From positions 124,001 through 188,000 of the forward strand of contig NZ_BLBG01000002.1 in assembly GCF_009687905.1 (NCBI RefSeq): a stretch of 64,000 bases of DNA, in the 5' to 3' direction. This DNA is from Lacticaseibacillus zhaodongensis (GTDB taxonomy: Bacteria; Bacillota; Bacilli; Lactobacillales; Lactobacillaceae). Below, piece by piece: positions 1 to 9,652 of this stretch. Each line of letters opens with the position of its first letter. Position 1 is the stretch's first letter. The notes beneath the pieces are model-generated. The model saw only the letters and a program-made list of their open reading frames with translations. It did no database searches and had not been told where the DNA came from. The translations under genes and the position numbers were made by a program.

Positions 1-778
1 GGGAGCCAGCCATGACGTCAGAAACCTTACCCAGCAGAGCGTAAATCACGATACACATGATGATGGTGGGCATGTCCATGAAGTTCTGGGCGTTGGTCGA
101 CATGTAGCCGATCCCGGAGCTAGACGCGATGGTTTCGGAAACGATCAGCGTGGTCCACATCACCCCGAGGGCGTAGCGGACCCCAACCAGGATGGTCGGC
201 AGGGCGCCCGGGAGCAAAATTTTGGTGAACAGCTGCCAAGCGTTGAGCTGGTAGGAGCGGCCCATTTCGATCAGGCGCTTATCTACGGTGGTCAGACCGT
301 GATAGGTGTTGATGTAAATTGGGAAGAGGACCCCGATTGCAACGAGAGAGATTTTGGACGCCTCACCGACCCCGAGCCAAACAATAATCAGGGGAATAAG
401 AGCTAAGTGGGGGATGTTCCGCAGCATCTGCACGGAGGAGTTGAGCAGCAGGTTGAGCGTCTTCGACAGCCCTGTGCACAGCGCGAGGATGAAGCCAACG
501 CTGCCGCCAATCAGGAAGCCGCTGATTGCGCGGTACAAGGAGATGGCCATGTTGCGTTCGAGCACGCCGGTTTGGGCGCTGGCGATGGATGCCGTGACGA
601 CCTGACTCGGGCTGGGTAGAACGGTGGTGTCGATGATGCCGACGCTGCAGGCGAGTTGCCAGGCAATGATCAAAACGATGGGGATGGCCCAGGGTAGTAG
701 CGTTCGGATGACCGCTTTGAGACTCCGGCTGCCTAACGAGGGTTTGGCATTGATTGGGTTAGAATTAACTGTTTGCAT
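1..778 (-). CDS. ABC transporter permease, SsuC/TauC-like (3' end outside window)
   Basis: Inner-membrane subunit of an ABC importer of the nitrate/sulfonate/taurine type. Reading the minus strand from the ATG at 778 gives an uninterrupted frame to the window edge (259 codons). It has an N-terminal hydrophobic segment (WAIPIVLIIAWQL), then the family hallmark 'LNSSVQMLRNIPHLALIPL' followed by IVWLGVGEASKI, and later the coupling region 'EMGRSYQLNAWQLFTKILLP' with GALPTILVGVRYALGVMW. This pattern is typical of BPD_transp_1 permeases of the SsuC group. An AAGGAGG-like site lies just upstream of the ATG. The start overlaps the end of the acyl-CoA synthetase gene by 14 bp, so the two are co-transcribed. 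Substrate cannot be deduced; sulfonate, nitrate or a pyrimidine-like precursor are all known for the family. The C-terminus is missing because the window starts here. Confidence 0.9.
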   Translation of the reverse strand, partial: MQTVNSNPINAKPSLGSRSLKAVIRTLLPWAIPIVLIIAWQLACSVGIIDTTVLPSPSQVVTASIASAQTGVLERNMAISLYRAISGFLIGGSVGFILALCTGLSKTLNLLLNSSVQMLRNIPHLALIPLIIVWLGVGEASKISLVAIGVLFPIYINTYHGLTTVDKRLIEMGRSYQLNAWQLFTKILLPGALPTILVGVRYALGVMWTTLIVSETIASSSGIGYMSTNAQNFMDMPTIIMCIVIYALLGKVSDVMAGS

Positions 779-2330
779 GCTTAGGTTCCTCCTTGGCGGC
801 TAGTTGCTGCATGATGGCGCGGCGGACGCGGGTGTGTTGGATTTTGCCGGTCGGACCCGCTGCCAGCTCGTGCACGTAGATGACCTGTGCGGGCACCTTG
901 AATGCGGCGAGGCGGTCCGCGGCGTATTGCTGCAGCTGCTTGCTCAGCTGGTCATCCGCGGTGTAGCCGGCATTGGGGATGACAGCCGCAACGACGCGCT
1001 CACCATAGATGGGGTCGGGCAGGCCGATGACCGCAAGTGCGGACACGGCGGGGTGCTGAATCAGCACGTTTTCGACTTCGGACGGGCTGACCTTGTCGCC
1101 ACTACGGTTGATCAGTTCCTTCTTGCGGCCGACGATGAAGAGGAAGCCATCTGCGTCGAGGTAACCAACATCGCCAGTGTGGAACCAGCCGTGCGCAAAA
1201 TCGGCTTGGTGTGCTGGGTCGAGGTAAGAGGTGATAACGTGGTCGCCGCGCAGGGAAATCTCACCGGTTTCACCAGCTGGCAGGGGCTTGTCGTTTTCAT
1301 CGAGGATACAGATCGCGGTGCCGCTGCTCTTACCAACCGAGCCAACGCGCGTGTGCCCGATTGGATTCAAGGTGATTTGACTGGCACATTCGGTCATACC
1401 GTAGCCTTGGATGATGGGGATGTTGAAGAAGCCTTCAAAATCATTTTGGACTGCCGGCAGCAGGGGTGCGCTGGCCGAGCGGACGAAGCGCAAGCTCGGC
1501 ACATCTGGTGCAATTTCCGGCCGAGTTTTGTTCAAAATGGCAATAATTGCGGGTGCGGCCGATACCCAGGTGATTGCTTCCTGCGCAATTTGCGGCCAGA
1601 ACTGGTGGGCCGAGAACTTCGGCGCAATCAGCAACTTGCCGCCGGACACGAGTGTCGAAAGGAGAGAGATGACCTGCGCATTGATGTGGAACAGCGGCAG
1701 GATGAGCAGCGACCGGTCCGCAGCGGTCAAATCTTGGGAAGCGGCGATGTCTCTAGCCGCAGCGAGCAGTTGGTCTTGATCAAGTACGACCGCTTTCGGC
1801 GCGCCGGTAGTGCCACTGGTGTACATCAGCACGGCTAACGGGCTTGCGGTCCGCTTCTGGAAGGCTGTGAACATGGGATTACTTGGGCGGCCGGTCCGCT
1901 GCAGACTGAGCAACGGCTGCGTCTGGCCGAGAATGTTAACGCTGGTCTGGCTGAAGTCACGGCCAGACTGCTGGTAAATGTCGCTCAGCATGGCCGCGTT
2001 CTCCGGGCCGGGCACGATTGCCGCATATTCGTGCCGCTGTAAGATCTCCGTGAATTCGGCTGCCGGCATTTTGGGATTAACGGTGTAGGCAATCGCGTCG
2101 AGTTGCCAGCAAGCCAGCAGTGCAACCAGTAATTCGGCGGAGTTACCGTGTGCTAGCAAAACGATGTCGCCACTCTGCACGCCCTGCGCTTGCAAGCCAG
2201 CAGCGAGGGTGTTACGAGCAGCTGTTAGTTCGGCACCGGTGTACCAAGTGTCCCGCGCGAGCGCTTTGACCAGTGGCTTAGTACTACTCTGGTCGAGCTG
2301 CGCTGTTAAAACCGTGTGCAAATATCCCAT
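765..2330 (-). CDS. AMP-dependent acyl-CoA synthetase/ligase
   Basis: Member of the ANL superfamily that activates a carboxylic acid with ATP and usually transfers it to CoA. The 521-residue protein has the family length. The phosphate-binding motif YTSGTTGAPKAV is at about 170-181, followed by GYGMTE near 311, the GWFHTGDVGYLD segment with the ATP-contacting Asp, the hinge-region GRKKELINRSGDKVSP, and a C-terminal GPTGKIQHTRV whose Lys is the usual adenylation lysine. The ATG at 2330 is preceded by GGAGG. It is the upstream gene of an operon with the ABC permease on its 3' side, which suggests that the imported compound is an acid activated inside the cell. The acid is unknown; MenE-, CaiC- and oxalate-CoA ligase-like activities cannot be separated by eye. 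Confidence 0.88.
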   Translation of the reverse strand: MGYLHTVLTAQLDQSSTKPLVKALARDTWYTGAELTAARNTLAAGLQAQGVQSGDIVLLAHGNSAELLVALLACWQLDAIAYTVNPKMPAAEFTEILQRHEYAAIVPGPENAAMLSDIYQQSGRDFSQTSVNILGQTQPLLSLQRTGRPSNPMFTAFQKRTASPLAVLMYTSGTTGAPKAVVLDQDQLLAAARDIAASQDLTAADRSLLILPLFHINAQVISLLSTLVSGGKLLIAPKFSAHQFWPQIAQEAITWVSAAPAIIAILNKTRPEIAPDVPSLRFVRSASAPLLPAVQNDFEGFFNIPIIQGYGMTECASQITLNPIGHTRVGSVGKSSGTAICILDENDKPLPAGETGEISLRGDHVITSYLDPAHQADFAHGWFHTGDVGYLDADGFLFIVGRKKELINRSGDKVSPSEVENVLIQHPAVSALAVIGLPDPIYGERVVAAVIPNAGYTADDQLSKQLQQYAADRLAAFKVPAQVIYVHELAAGPTGKIQHTRVRRAIMQQLAAKEEPKHANS

Positions 2331-2482
2331 GTTACAATTCCTCCAAAAATCATCAAAATTATTTAAGTTAAATTAATATTCGTCCGCGCGTTGTGAGCAC
2401 GGGCGTTTTGCATGCTAAAGTCAACATAATAATGTTTATGTAGGCCAAACGGTTGGGTCACTAACGAACTGAGGTGAGCGGA

Positions 2483-3418
2483 ATGCGAAAAATATTTCTG
2501 GCGCTCATTTGCGCGCTCACATTGACCGTGGTTGCTGTGCCCGAAACAACTGTCGCGGCAGCAAGCACCAATGGCTACTCGCGCCCAACCGTGCTGGTGC
2601 ATGGTTACAAAGCCGGTTCCGGTGCGTTTGACAACTTTATCAACGAAACGCAGGTCAACGGCCAGACGACTTTTGCACTGCGGGTAATCATTGACCGTGG
2701 GCACATGGTTGTTCAGGGCCACATGCTGCCGCACATGCACCACCCGCTGGTTCAGGTGGTGTTTACGCAAAACCGGGAACCCTGGAACCAAAATGCAATC
2801 TGGCTCAACCGGGCTTTGTGCATGTTGCGGCGCCGTTACGGTATCAGAAGCTTCGATGCCATCACGCATTCGCGCGGCTGCATGGACCTGCTTGTGGCAT
2901 ATGCCCACAAGCAGCCACTGCGTCTGCACAAGGCTGTCCTGATTGCAGGACCATATGACGGCGCGCTTTGGCGGGATGACCGCCTCGGCGCCAACCACTT
3001 GAACGCTCAGGATGTCCCAGCAATCAAGCACCGGGAGTACCGTGAGCTGCAGCACCTTGCGCCTGATTTTCCGAAGGGTGTGCAGGTACTGAATGTGATG
3101 GGCAACAAAGGGGATCGTAGCGACGGCGTGGTCACCAACGTGTCAACACTATCGCTCAAGTCAGCCCTGGGTTCCCGTTTCCGGGCCTACAAGGTAGCCA
3201 CATTCCACGGCCCACTAGCGGTGCACCATGCGTTGCCGCGGCGGAACCCATACGTCTGGGCGACAACGGTGCACTTCCTGTGGCCAGGGGATCATGGACA
3301 CCACCGCTTGCAGCATGTGGCGGCGGCGTTTAACCATGATTACATTCTTAAACACAAATATGGCGAAACTATGAAAACGAAGAGTAAAAAATACCAAGAT
3401 GCTGTTATGCATGAGTAA
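2483..3418 (+). CDS. secreted alpha/beta hydrolase, DUF915 family
   Basis: Cell-surface or secreted alpha/beta-hydrolase of the DUF915 type common in lactobacilli; substrate unknown, family members act as esterases. I chose ATG 2483 over the in-frame GTG 2474 because GAGGTGA ends five bases before it and the product then starts with a clean signal peptide (MRK, then a hydrophobic stretch ending near AAA at 25-27). Strand 1 and the oxyanion region read PTVLVHGYKAG at about 35-45. The nucleophile elbow is THSRG with Ser130, the acid is probably Asp214 in DRSDG, and the histidine is His248 in AVHHALPRRNP, which matches the DUF915 pattern AxHS. The C-terminus is unusually rich in His and Lys. It stands alone as a monocistronic gene. 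Confidence 0.82.
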   Translation: MRKIFLALICALTLTVVAVPETTVAAASTNGYSRPTVLVHGYKAGSGAFDNFINETQVNGQTTFALRVIIDRGHMVVQGHMLPHMHHPLVQVVFTQNREPWNQNAIWLNRALCMLRRRYGIRSFDAITHSRGCMDLLVAYAHKQPLRLHKAVLIAGPYDGALWRDDRLGANHLNAQDVPAIKHREYRELQHLAPDFPKGVQVLNVMGNKGDRSDGVVTNVSTLSLKSALGSRFRAYKVATFHGPLAVHHALPRRNPYVWATTVHFLWPGDHGHHRLQHVAAAFNHDYILKHKYGETMKTKSKKYQDAVMHE

Positions 3419-3429
3419 ATGTGGCTGCT

Positions 3430-3743
3430 GAGGTCCGCCTGGAGGGGCGCCGCTGCTCCGCACTCCGCGGCTTTGCCGCTCCGATGTCGATTGAACTAGC
3501 GGCGGCAGAGCCGTAGCAGTTCAAGTCGCGCCGCAAATACTTTCGCGTGGACCAGCCCGGGGCCGGCTCCCGCCAAACTACGCTGCGCTTCGTGTGGCTC
3601 CCACCTAATTTTGGGCCCGCCCTCGCGTTGCTCAGTCGCGGTCCCAAAATCACCCCCAGTTGTTAAGCAGAAAACCACTGCTTAACACCTGTTTGGGCTT
3701 TACGCGGCATATACTCCACTACACAGCGGCGCCCCTCCAGGCT
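3430..3743 (+). repeat. structured interspersed repeat family A, copy 1
   Basis: About 310 bp closed by a terminal inverted repeat: GGAGGGGCGCCGCTG near 3441 and CAGCGGCGCCCCTCC near 3726. Inside are further dyads, among them TTGAACT/AGTTCAA around 3490-3525, ATTTTGGG-CCCGC/GCGG-CCCAAAAT around 3608-3652, and TGTTAAGCAG/CTGCTTAACA around 3660-3687. From about 3541 to 3740 the sequence is closely similar to family A copy 2 (29371-29560), including the CAGCCCGGGGCCGGCTCC and GGGCTTTACGCGGCATATAC blocks. No open frame of gene quality is seen. The orientation is arbitrary but equals that of copy 2. Confidence 0.75.
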
Positions 3744-3927
3744 ACAATCATCTTTTGGTTAGAATGTCTTCGCGGATTCCCCAATTGTGATGTGAGAAAT
3801 ATGATAATCCCTAATCAACCTTATAGTTGTAATTCATAATGGGTATTAGATTCAAGTGAAATTGTGGATTTTCTGCGCCAGTAAGTTTAATTGTTGGCAT
3901 GTGGCATTGCACCGACGATTACAAACT

Positions 3928-3977
3928 AAAAACGTGTGCTGACCGGGGCAATTAGCTCATCATCAGCACGCGTTTTT
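3928..3977 (-). terminator. terminator-like hairpin after the Rrf2 remnant
   Basis: AAAACGTGTGCTGA pairs with TCAGCACGCGTTTTT across a loop of about 20 bases. A run of A on the plus strand gives a U-run on the minus strand, so it could end transcription in either direction. It lies at the 3' end of the minus-strand remnant. Confidence 0.55.
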
Positions 3978-4259
3978 GTTGGAACTACATAATAGTTTGT
4001 TTTTCCTTACTGCGCTTTGAATTTTGGCGGACCAAAATAGCATCGACGTCTTCAGCTGGAGTATGTTTGCTTCGGTATCTATTTGCACGTCATTGTGGAT
4101 TGAATTCCGCGTGTCTTGAACGTTGCCGCCGAATATGAATAGTAGGGTGGTTTTCTCGTCGACATCCAGCAATTTGCATTTGTACTCGGCTGCTAGATAT
4201 ACGTCAAGCAATGTGATGTCTTCCGGGTCCTTGGCTACTGTCAATCCCGCCTTGCCTGC
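3963..4259 (-). pseudogene. remnant of an Rrf2-family (YwnA-like) transcription regulator
   Basis: On the minus strand an open frame encodes LTVAKDPEDITLLDVYLAAE, then KLLDVDEKTT and GGNVQDTRNSIHNDVQIDTEA. This resembles the C-terminal half of YwnA-type Rrf2 regulators, where the wording is roughly 'LAKPxEEITLLDIYRAV ... NIQxxLxxxYxxIQxxxE'. The N-terminal winged helix is absent: an in-frame stop occurs at 4260-4262 and the DNA upstream runs into repeat B1. The expected Cys-rich loop (NPxCxVG) is replaced by TTLLFIFGG. I therefore call it a truncated, decayed gene. The only candidate start is a TTG at 4244 with a poor ribosome site. Assignment rests on recalled family pattern only. Confidence 0.5.
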
Positions 4260-4356
4260 TTAGTTGTTCAGCAAACCACTATTATTTGGTGCAGGCAAAA
4301 GAGTACCTGGCAGTTTGCACTGGTGAAGTTATATTTGTGAACCAACGGCATGCGTA

Positions 4357-4634
4357 GGTTGCGGGGCGCCTCTTCCGGGAACGGAGCTTGTGGTAGTGAC
4401 CATGCTGAAACGATAAACGAAGGCATTGCCTTCGTTTATCGGGGTTAGCGGAGAGACCGCCAAGGATAATAAACGTTCTAACGGTGAGAGTGACACGATT
4501 GTTTGAAAAACACGGGCGGGCTCGCAGCTAAGGCGGAAGACTTGGCGCGAACTTCGCCAAGCCTGAAGACGACCCCAGCATGCCTGTCTGTCACTACCAC
4601 AAGTGTAGTGGGAGGAAGAGGTGCCCCGCCACCG
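4357..4634 (+). repeat. structured interspersed repeat family B, copy 1 (candidate structured RNA)
   Basis: A 278-bp element that folds into a closed multi-branch structure. Helices visible: P1 4361-4376 with 4614-4629 (16 bp, one G-U); P2 4388-4400 with 4590-4602 (TTGTGGTAGTGAC, 13 bp); P3 CATGCTG 4401-4407 with CAGCATG 4576-4582; P4 4411-4424 with 4428-4441 (14 bp); P5 GCGG-AGAGA-CCGC 4448-4460; P6 CTTGGCG 4541-4547 with CGCCAAG 4555-4561. Single-stranded conserved blocks include CACGGGCGGGCTCG and AGCTAAGGCGGAAGA. The other copies (29784-30084, 48688-48975) keep the helices with different bases. No gene-quality frame and no transposase. Confidence 0.8.
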
Positions 4635-4669
4635 GGGTCTAGCACTGCAATATTTTGCCCGCAAAGTCT

Positions 4670-4698
4670 TTGCAGTCCGTTAGCTTATAAGCTAGAAT
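4670..4698 (+). promoter_or_regulatory. promoter of the 67-aa ORF-mutS operon
   Basis: -35 TTGCAG at 4670-4675 and -10 TAGAAT at 4693-4698 with a 17-bp spacer, 36 bp before the first ATG of the operon. It lies just downstream of repeat B1. Confidence 0.6.
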
Positions 4699-4733
4699 TG
4701 AGGGACAGATTACATAGGAAAGCAGGGGCAAAA

Positions 4734-4937
4734 ATGGCACTGAGTCAGGCACAAAAAGCCGCGCAGAAACGCTATAAAGAAAAGAATCGCGAGCGGCAAC
4801 GTTATTATGTTGCGAAGTCGACCGCGTTGCGCTTTATTGACATGGCCAGCGCCGATGATTTTGCCCAGCTCTGCGCCCGGATTGATGAGCGCCGCAGTCA
4901 GGAATCTAAAGAAGTTGAGGAACGAATTAATGGCTAA
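4734..4937 (+). CDS. 67-aa conserved-looking hypothetical protein, coupled to mutS
   Basis: Small, highly charged cytoplasmic protein ([18 protein letters not shown] at the N-terminus, acidic C-terminus [19 protein letters not shown]). It has no membrane segment and is predicted to be helical. I do not recognise a functional family. The ATG at 4734 follows AGCAGGGGCAAAA, a modest ribosome site. Its last codons overlap the mutS start by 8 bp (mutS ATG at 4930), and a good promoter is placed in front of it, so it is the first gene of the mutS-mutL operon and translation of mutS is probably coupled to it. Alternative longer starts run into repeat B1 and are unlikely. Confidence 0.6.
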   Translation: MALSQAQKAAQKRYKEKNRERQRYYVAKSTALRFIDMASADDFAQLCARIDERRSQESKEVEERING

Positions 4938-7623
4938 AACTAAAGCAACAACGCCAATGATGCAGCAGTATTTTGCGGTTAAAAAGCAGTACCCAGACGC
5001 ATTCCTGTTTTACCGAATTGGCGATTTCTACGAGCTGTTCTACGACGACGCCATCAAGGGTTCCCAGCTGCTTGAGCTGACCCTCACCTCGCGGAATAAG
5101 AGTGCGGACGACCCGATTCCAATGTGTGGGGTGCCGCACCGTGCCGTTGATAGTTACATCAACGTTTTGATCGACCACGGATACAAGGTCGCTATCTGTG
5201 AACAGATGGAGGACCCCAAGCTGGCCGTGGGGATGGTCAAACGCGAAGTCATTCAGTTGGTGACTCCCGGGACCACCACGAATGTGCACCCTGGTGAGGC
5301 CAAAAAGAACAACTACTTAAGTGCCGTTTTGCCGCTGGACAAGGGGTACGCGTTTGCTTACGGGGATGTATCGACCGGTGAGCTTAAGGTGACGGTGCTG
5401 GATGACATTTACGCCATCAACAACGAGCTGGAAGCCCTGAACTCGGTTGAAATCGTCGTGCCGGAGCACCTTGACGAGGAGCTGGCCAAGGACCTGCACC
5501 GCGGTGACCGCTTGCTGTCAGTACAAAAGGATGACGGCTTGAAGCACTCCGAAATCAGTTACGTCAGTCAGGACTTGGATGATGCGGCGGAAATCGCCGT
5601 TGTCAAACAGCTGATGCTCTACATGCTGGCAACGCAAAAGCGCAGTCTGGCGCACATCCAGAAGGCCGTGGCTTACGAACCAGCTGCCTACCTGGAAATG
5701 GACGCGGACGCGCGGCGCAACCTAGATATTTTGGCTAACAGCCGTAGCGGCAAGAAGGGCGATAGTCTGCTCGGCCTGCTGGACGCGACCAAGACCGCGA
5801 TGGGCGGCCGGATGCTACGCAACTGGTTGGAGCGGCCACTTCTGAACTCTAAGGCCATCAATCTGCGGCACGCCCAGGTGGCGACACTGCTGGACAACTT
5901 TTTCGAGCGCAGTGAGCTCGCTGACGCGCTGACTAGTGTCTATGACCTGGAGCGGCTCGCTGGCCGGGTGGCTTTCGGGAACGTCAACGGGCGCGACATG
6001 CTCCAGCTGGCGACTAGTCTGGAACAAGTACCACTCATTCAAGAAGTAATTGCCAAAATGCCTGGTGACAGCCTGCAGAATTACGCTAAGCTCGATCCGG
6101 TTGCGGACATCGACGAGCTGATTCGCCGCAGCATCAACGACGACCCGCCGCTTTCCGTTAAGGATGGCGGCGTCATCAAGGATGGCTACAGTGAGAAGCT
6201 GGACCATTATCGGCAAACCGAGAACACCAGCAAAGCATGGCTGGCAGACCTGCAGGCAACCGAGCGGGAGAAGACCGGCATTCACAACCTGCGGATCCGC
6301 TACAACTCTGTTTTCGGTTACTACATTGAAGTCACCAAGTCTAACCTGGATTTGGTGCCGGAAGACCGTTACGACCGTAAGCAGACCCTGACCAACGCCG
6401 AGCGCTTCACAACGCCGGAACTGAAGGCGAAGGAGTCCGAGATTTTGGAAGCCCAGGCTAGTTCAACGGCGCTTGAATACCAGCTGTTCACGGAGGTGCG
6501 GGACCAGATCAAGGCCCAAATCGCACGCTTGCAGAAGCTGGCGAAACAGGTGGCCGAACTCGACGTCTTGCAGAGTTTTGCCCAGATTGCGGAAAGTCAG
6601 CATTTTGTGAAGCCGACAATGCACCGTCAGGGTCACGCCATTGATATTGATGCCGGGCGTCATCCTGTGGTCGAGAACGTGATCGGTAAGTCGGCTTATA
6701 TTCCCAATGACGTCAAAATGCCTGATGGAACCGACATCCTGCTCATCACCGGCCCGAACATGTCCGGAAAGAGTACTTACATGCGCCAGTTGGCTCTGAT
6801 CGTCATTATGGCCCAAGCGGGGAGCTTTGTGCCCGCGGACAAGGCCGAACTGCCGATTTTTGACCACATCTTCACGCGGATTGGGGCCGCTGATGACCTC
6901 GCGAGTGGCCAGAGTACCTTCATGGTCGAGATGCTGGAGGCCAACGCCGCCCTTAGTCACGCCACCGCGCACAGCCTGATTCTGTTTGACGAACTTGGCC
7001 GTGGGACCGCCACCTACGACGGGATGGCGCTGGCGCAGGCCATCATCGAGTACCTGCACGACAATGTGCACGCTAAGACGCTGTTCTCCACCCACTACCA
7101 CGAGCTGACCGCGCTGGACAAGACCCTGCCGCGGCTGCGCAACGTGCACGTCGGGGCGACCCTTGAGCACGGCAACCTCGTGTTCGAACACAAAATGCTG
7201 ACGGGGCCAGCCGACAAGTCTTATGGGATCCACGTTGCCAAGTTGGCGGGGTTGCCGAACGACTTGCTGAAGCGCGCGGACTCAATTTTGACGCGGCTTG
7301 AAGGTAAGGAGCAGGTTGCAATCCCGGCGGCGCCAAGCAGCAGTGCTGACAACGTGGCCGAAGACACAGCACAGCTGACGAGCGCTGACGAAAAGGCACA
7401 GCCGGTAGCTGATCAAGCCGCGTCACAACCCGCAACCGCAGGCGAGGCAGACGAGCAGCTTGAACTGTTTGCACCTGAACCAGTACCTGCCAAGTCTTCT
7501 CTTAACAAGAAGGAGACCGCGGTGCTTAAGGAACTGGGTGATTTTGACCTACTCAGCGCCAACCCCATGGGCGCGATGAACCTCATTTATGAGCTGCAGA
7601 ACAAACTAAAGTCGGGGAAGTGA
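4930..7623 (+). CDS. mutS: DNA mismatch repair protein MutS
   Basis: Recognises base mismatches and small loops and starts mismatch repair with MutL. The start is ATG 4930 ([18 protein letters not shown]), giving 897 residues, the normal size; upstream in-frame codons belong to the overlapping small ORF. The mismatch-reading Phe-x-Glu is in RIGDFYELF at about 33-36. The Walker A motif GPNMSGKST lies near 607-615, followed by the signature region [12 protein letters not shown], Walker [17 protein letters not shown] and the switch STHYHELT. The C-terminal tail has an Ala/Gln/Glu-rich linker and then the conserved ending that includes ELFAPEP and helices for dimer/MutL contacts. mutL follows after 4 bp. 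Confidence 0.97.
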   Translation: MAKTKATTPMMQQYFAVKKQYPDAFLFYRIGDFYELFYDDAIKGSQLLELTLTSRNKSADDPIPMCGVPHRAVDSYINVLIDHGYKVAICEQMEDPKLAVGMVKREVIQLVTPGTTTNVHPGEAKKNNYLSAVLPLDKGYAFAYGDVSTGELKVTVLDDIYAINNELEALNSVEIVVPEHLDEELAKDLHRGDRLLSVQKDDGLKHSEISYVSQDLDDAAEIAVVKQLMLYMLATQKRSLAHIQKAVAYEPAAYLEMDADARRNLDILANSRSGKKGDSLLGLLDATKTAMGGRMLRNWLERPLLNSKAINLRHAQVATLLDNFFERSELADALTSVYDLERLAGRVAFGNVNGRDMLQLATSLEQVPLIQEVIAKMPGDSLQNYAKLDPVADIDELIRRSINDDPPLSVKDGGVIKDGYSEKLDHYRQTENTSKAWLADLQATEREKTGIHNLRIRYNSVFGYYIEVTKSNLDLVPEDRYDRKQTLTNAERFTTPELKAKESEILEAQASSTALEYQLFTEVRDQIKAQIARLQKLAKQVAELDVLQSFAQIAESQHFVKPTMHRQGHAIDIDAGRHPVVENVIGKSAYIPNDVKMPDGTDILLITGPNMSGKSTYMRQLALIVIMAQAGSFVPADKAELPIFDHIFTRIGAADDLASGQSTFMVEMLEANAALSHATAHSLILFDELGRGTATYDGMALAQAIIEYLHDNVHAKTLFSTHYHELTALDKTLPRLRNVHVGATLEHGNLVFEHKMLTGPADKSYGIHVAKLAGLPNDLLKRADSILTRLEGKEQVAIPAAPSSSADNVAEDTAQLTSADEKAQPVADQAASQPATAGEADEQLELFAPEPVPAKSSLNKKETAVLKELGDFDLLSANPMGAMNLIYELQNKLKSGK

Positions 7624-7627
7624 TCGC

Positions 7628-9652
7628 GTGGCTAAGATTCACGAACTATCAGAAGAATTAAGCAACCAGATTTCAGCCGGGGAAGTCATCGAACGCCCCG
7701 CGTCCGTCATCAAGGAGCTGGTCGAAAACAGTATTGACGCCGGCGCCACGCAAATTGACGCCCGGGTCGTGGACGCTGGCCTCAAGCTAATTGAAGTTAG
7801 TGATAATGGTTCTGGCATCGCCGCTGAAGACGTACCGACGGCATTCAAGCGGCACGCAACCAGCAAAATTGCGACGATTCGCGACCTGTTTGCCATTCAT
7901 TCCCTGGGCTTCCGTGGCGAGGCCTTGGCTAGTATCGCCAGTGTCGCGGACGTGACCCTTGAAACGGCAGTTGAAGCGGGTAAAGGGACTAGTGCGCACA
8001 TCGCCGGCAGCAAAATGTTCGATCAACACAGTCTGCCGCTGCGGCAGGGGACTAAAATTGCCGTGGCCGACCTCTTCTTCAACACGCCGGCCCGCCTGAA
8101 GTACGTGCGCTCGCAGGCCACCGAGATGAGCCACATCGGTGATATCATCAGCCGGCTGGCACTCGGTCACCCCGAGATTGCCTTCACCTTGCGGAACGGT
8201 GACAAAATGGTGTTCCGCACCGCTGGCAACGGCGACCTGCAGCAGACCATCGCCGGCATTTACGGTGTGCAGATTGCCCGCTCAATGTTGCGCTTTGAAG
8301 GCGAGGACCAGGACTTCTCCGTTGACGGTTACGTCAGCCTGCCCGACACGACGCGTTCCAGCCGCAACGCTATGACACTGCTGATTAATGGCCGCTATTT
8401 TAAGAACTACAACCTGATCAAGGGCGTCATTGCCGGCTACGGTTCAAAACTGATGGTCGGCCGCTTCCCGATTGCGGTCATCAATATTAACCTGGACCCG
8501 CAGTTGGTAGATGTGAACGTGCACCCAACCAAGCAGGAAGTCCGCATCAGCAAGGAAAACGCGCTCGCAACATTGCTCCAGCGCAGTATTTACAACCGGA
8601 TTGCCGGGGAGAACCTGATTCCCGATGCCCTGCACAACCTGCGGGGTAAGCGTGAGCCAAGGCCCGAACAGGGTGACCTCCTGCAGAGCAATAACGTTGC
8701 TGAAAGTACGGTTGCCCCGGTCTTTCCAGAACAGGCTAGTCGGGGGGCCTTTGTCCCGACGACACCGGCCGCGGCGCCAGCTAAGCCGCAGCAGCCAGAA
8801 ACTGGCGCTGCTGCAAGTGCTGATACTGACACCGGTCTGGACATTGACCAGCTCGACAAAAATAGTATTTTCACAGAGCCGGAGCGGCTTGCCGCTTGGG
8901 ATTCGAAGTATGCGGACGAAGCGGTTGACGCCTTTGATCTCGGCACTGATAACGGGGCGCAGGTCCCAGCGTCGGCCGCGGAACAGGCGGCAGCTGCTGC
9001 CGGTCTCGGTGACGCCGCCGCGCCACTGACCGCAAATGACCGCTTCCCGCAGCTCCGCTATCTGGGCCAGGTGCACGGCACTTACCTCATGGCGGAGACG
9101 CCGGCCGCATTTTACATGATTGACCAACACGCCGCGCAGGAGCGCGTCAATTACGAGTACTACCGGGTCGAAATCGGCAAGGTTGCGGACGCCCAGCAGC
9201 AGTTACTGGCACCAATCGTGTTGGATTATCCGCTGAGTGATGCGGAGCTGATTCGCGACCGCCGCGACATTTTGCGGAGCGTGGGTGTTGAACTCGAGGA
9301 TTTTGGTCAAAATAGTTTCATTGCCAATAGCCACCCGACTTGGTTCAAAGAGGGTCAGGAGGAAGACACTTTGCGTGAGATGATCGACTGGGTGCTCAAA
9401 GACGGCCACCTGACCGTCGCGGCCTTCCGCGAGAAGGCGGCCATCATGATGAGCTGTAAGCGGGCAATCAAGGCCAATCACCATTTGGATGCCAAGCAGG
9501 CGCAGGCCCTGCTCGACAAGCTAGCGCACGCCGAGAACCCCTACAATTGTCCGCACGGCCGGCCGGTGCTAGTGTCCTTCAGCAACACGGACCTCGAGAA
9601 GATGTTCAAGCGGATCCAAGACAGCCATGAAAGTGACGGGTGGGCAGAATGA
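7628..9652 (+). CDS. mutL: DNA mismatch repair protein MutL
   Basis: GHKL ATPase that links MutS to downstream repair. It starts with GTG at 7628, 4 bp after mutS. N-terminal ATPase motifs are ISAGEVIERPASVIKELVEN, DAGA, DNGSG and GFRGEALASI. A variable linker (about 350-460) is rich in Pro, Ala and Asp. The C-terminal domain has DQHAAQERVNYE, the metal-binding endonuclease motif, and CPHGRP near the end, so this is an endonuclease-type MutL, as expected in bacteria lacking MutH. The end overlaps the maf start (ATGA), so the run mutS-mutL-maf is one transcription unit. Confidence 0.97.
   Translation: MAKIHELSEELSNQISAGEVIERPASVIKELVENSIDAGATQIDARVVDAGLKLIEVSDNGSGIAAEDVPTAFKRHATSKIATIRDLFAIHSLGFRGEALASIASVADVTLETAVEAGKGTSAHIAGSKMFDQHSLPLRQGTKIAVADLFFNTPARLKYVRSQATEMSHIGDIISRLALGHPEIAFTLRNGDKMVFRTAGNGDLQQTIAGIYGVQIARSMLRFEGEDQDFSVDGYVSLPDTTRSSRNAMTLLINGRYFKNYNLIKGVIAGYGSKLMVGRFPIAVININLDPQLVDVNVHPTKQEVRISKENALATLLQRSIYNRIAGENLIPDALHNLRGKREPRPEQGDLLQSNNVAESTVAPVFPEQASRGAFVPTTPAAAPAKPQQPETGAAASADTDTGLDIDQLDKNSIFTEPERLAAWDSKYADEAVDAFDLGTDNGAQVPASAAEQAAAAAGLGDAAAPLTANDRFPQLRYLGQVHGTYLMAETPAAFYMIDQHAAQERVNYEYYRVEIGKVADAQQQLLAPIVLDYPLSDAELIRDRRDILRSVGVELEDFGQNSFIANSHPTWFKEGQEEDTLREMIDWVLKDGHLTVAAFREKAAIMMSCKRAIKANHHLDAKQAQALLDKLAHAENPYNCPHGRPVLVSFSNTDLEKMFKRIQDSHESDGWAE

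Larger units (their letters stand above)
3744..4356. other. AT-richer gene-poor spacer between repeats A1 and B1
   Basis: No intact gene is seen. The stretch is visibly more AT-rich than the surrounding genes and contains only a minus-strand Rrf2-like remnant and a terminator-like hairpin, both listed separately. It looks like decayed, formerly coding DNA. Confidence 0.5.

Noticed and set aside
804-1838. Long plus-strand frame opposite the acyl-CoA synthetase
   Set aside because: Antisense to a gene with full motif support; its translation shows no family pattern and no ribosome site.
2363-3055. Minus-strand frame opposite the DUF915 hydrolase
   Set aside because: The plus strand has signal peptide, nucleophile motif and ribosome site; the minus frame has none.
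4357-4634. B element as RNase P RNA, tmRNA, 6S RNA, SRP RNA, retron or group II intron
   Set aside because: None of their signature cores is present, three copies exist within 45 kb, and there is no reverse transcriptase.
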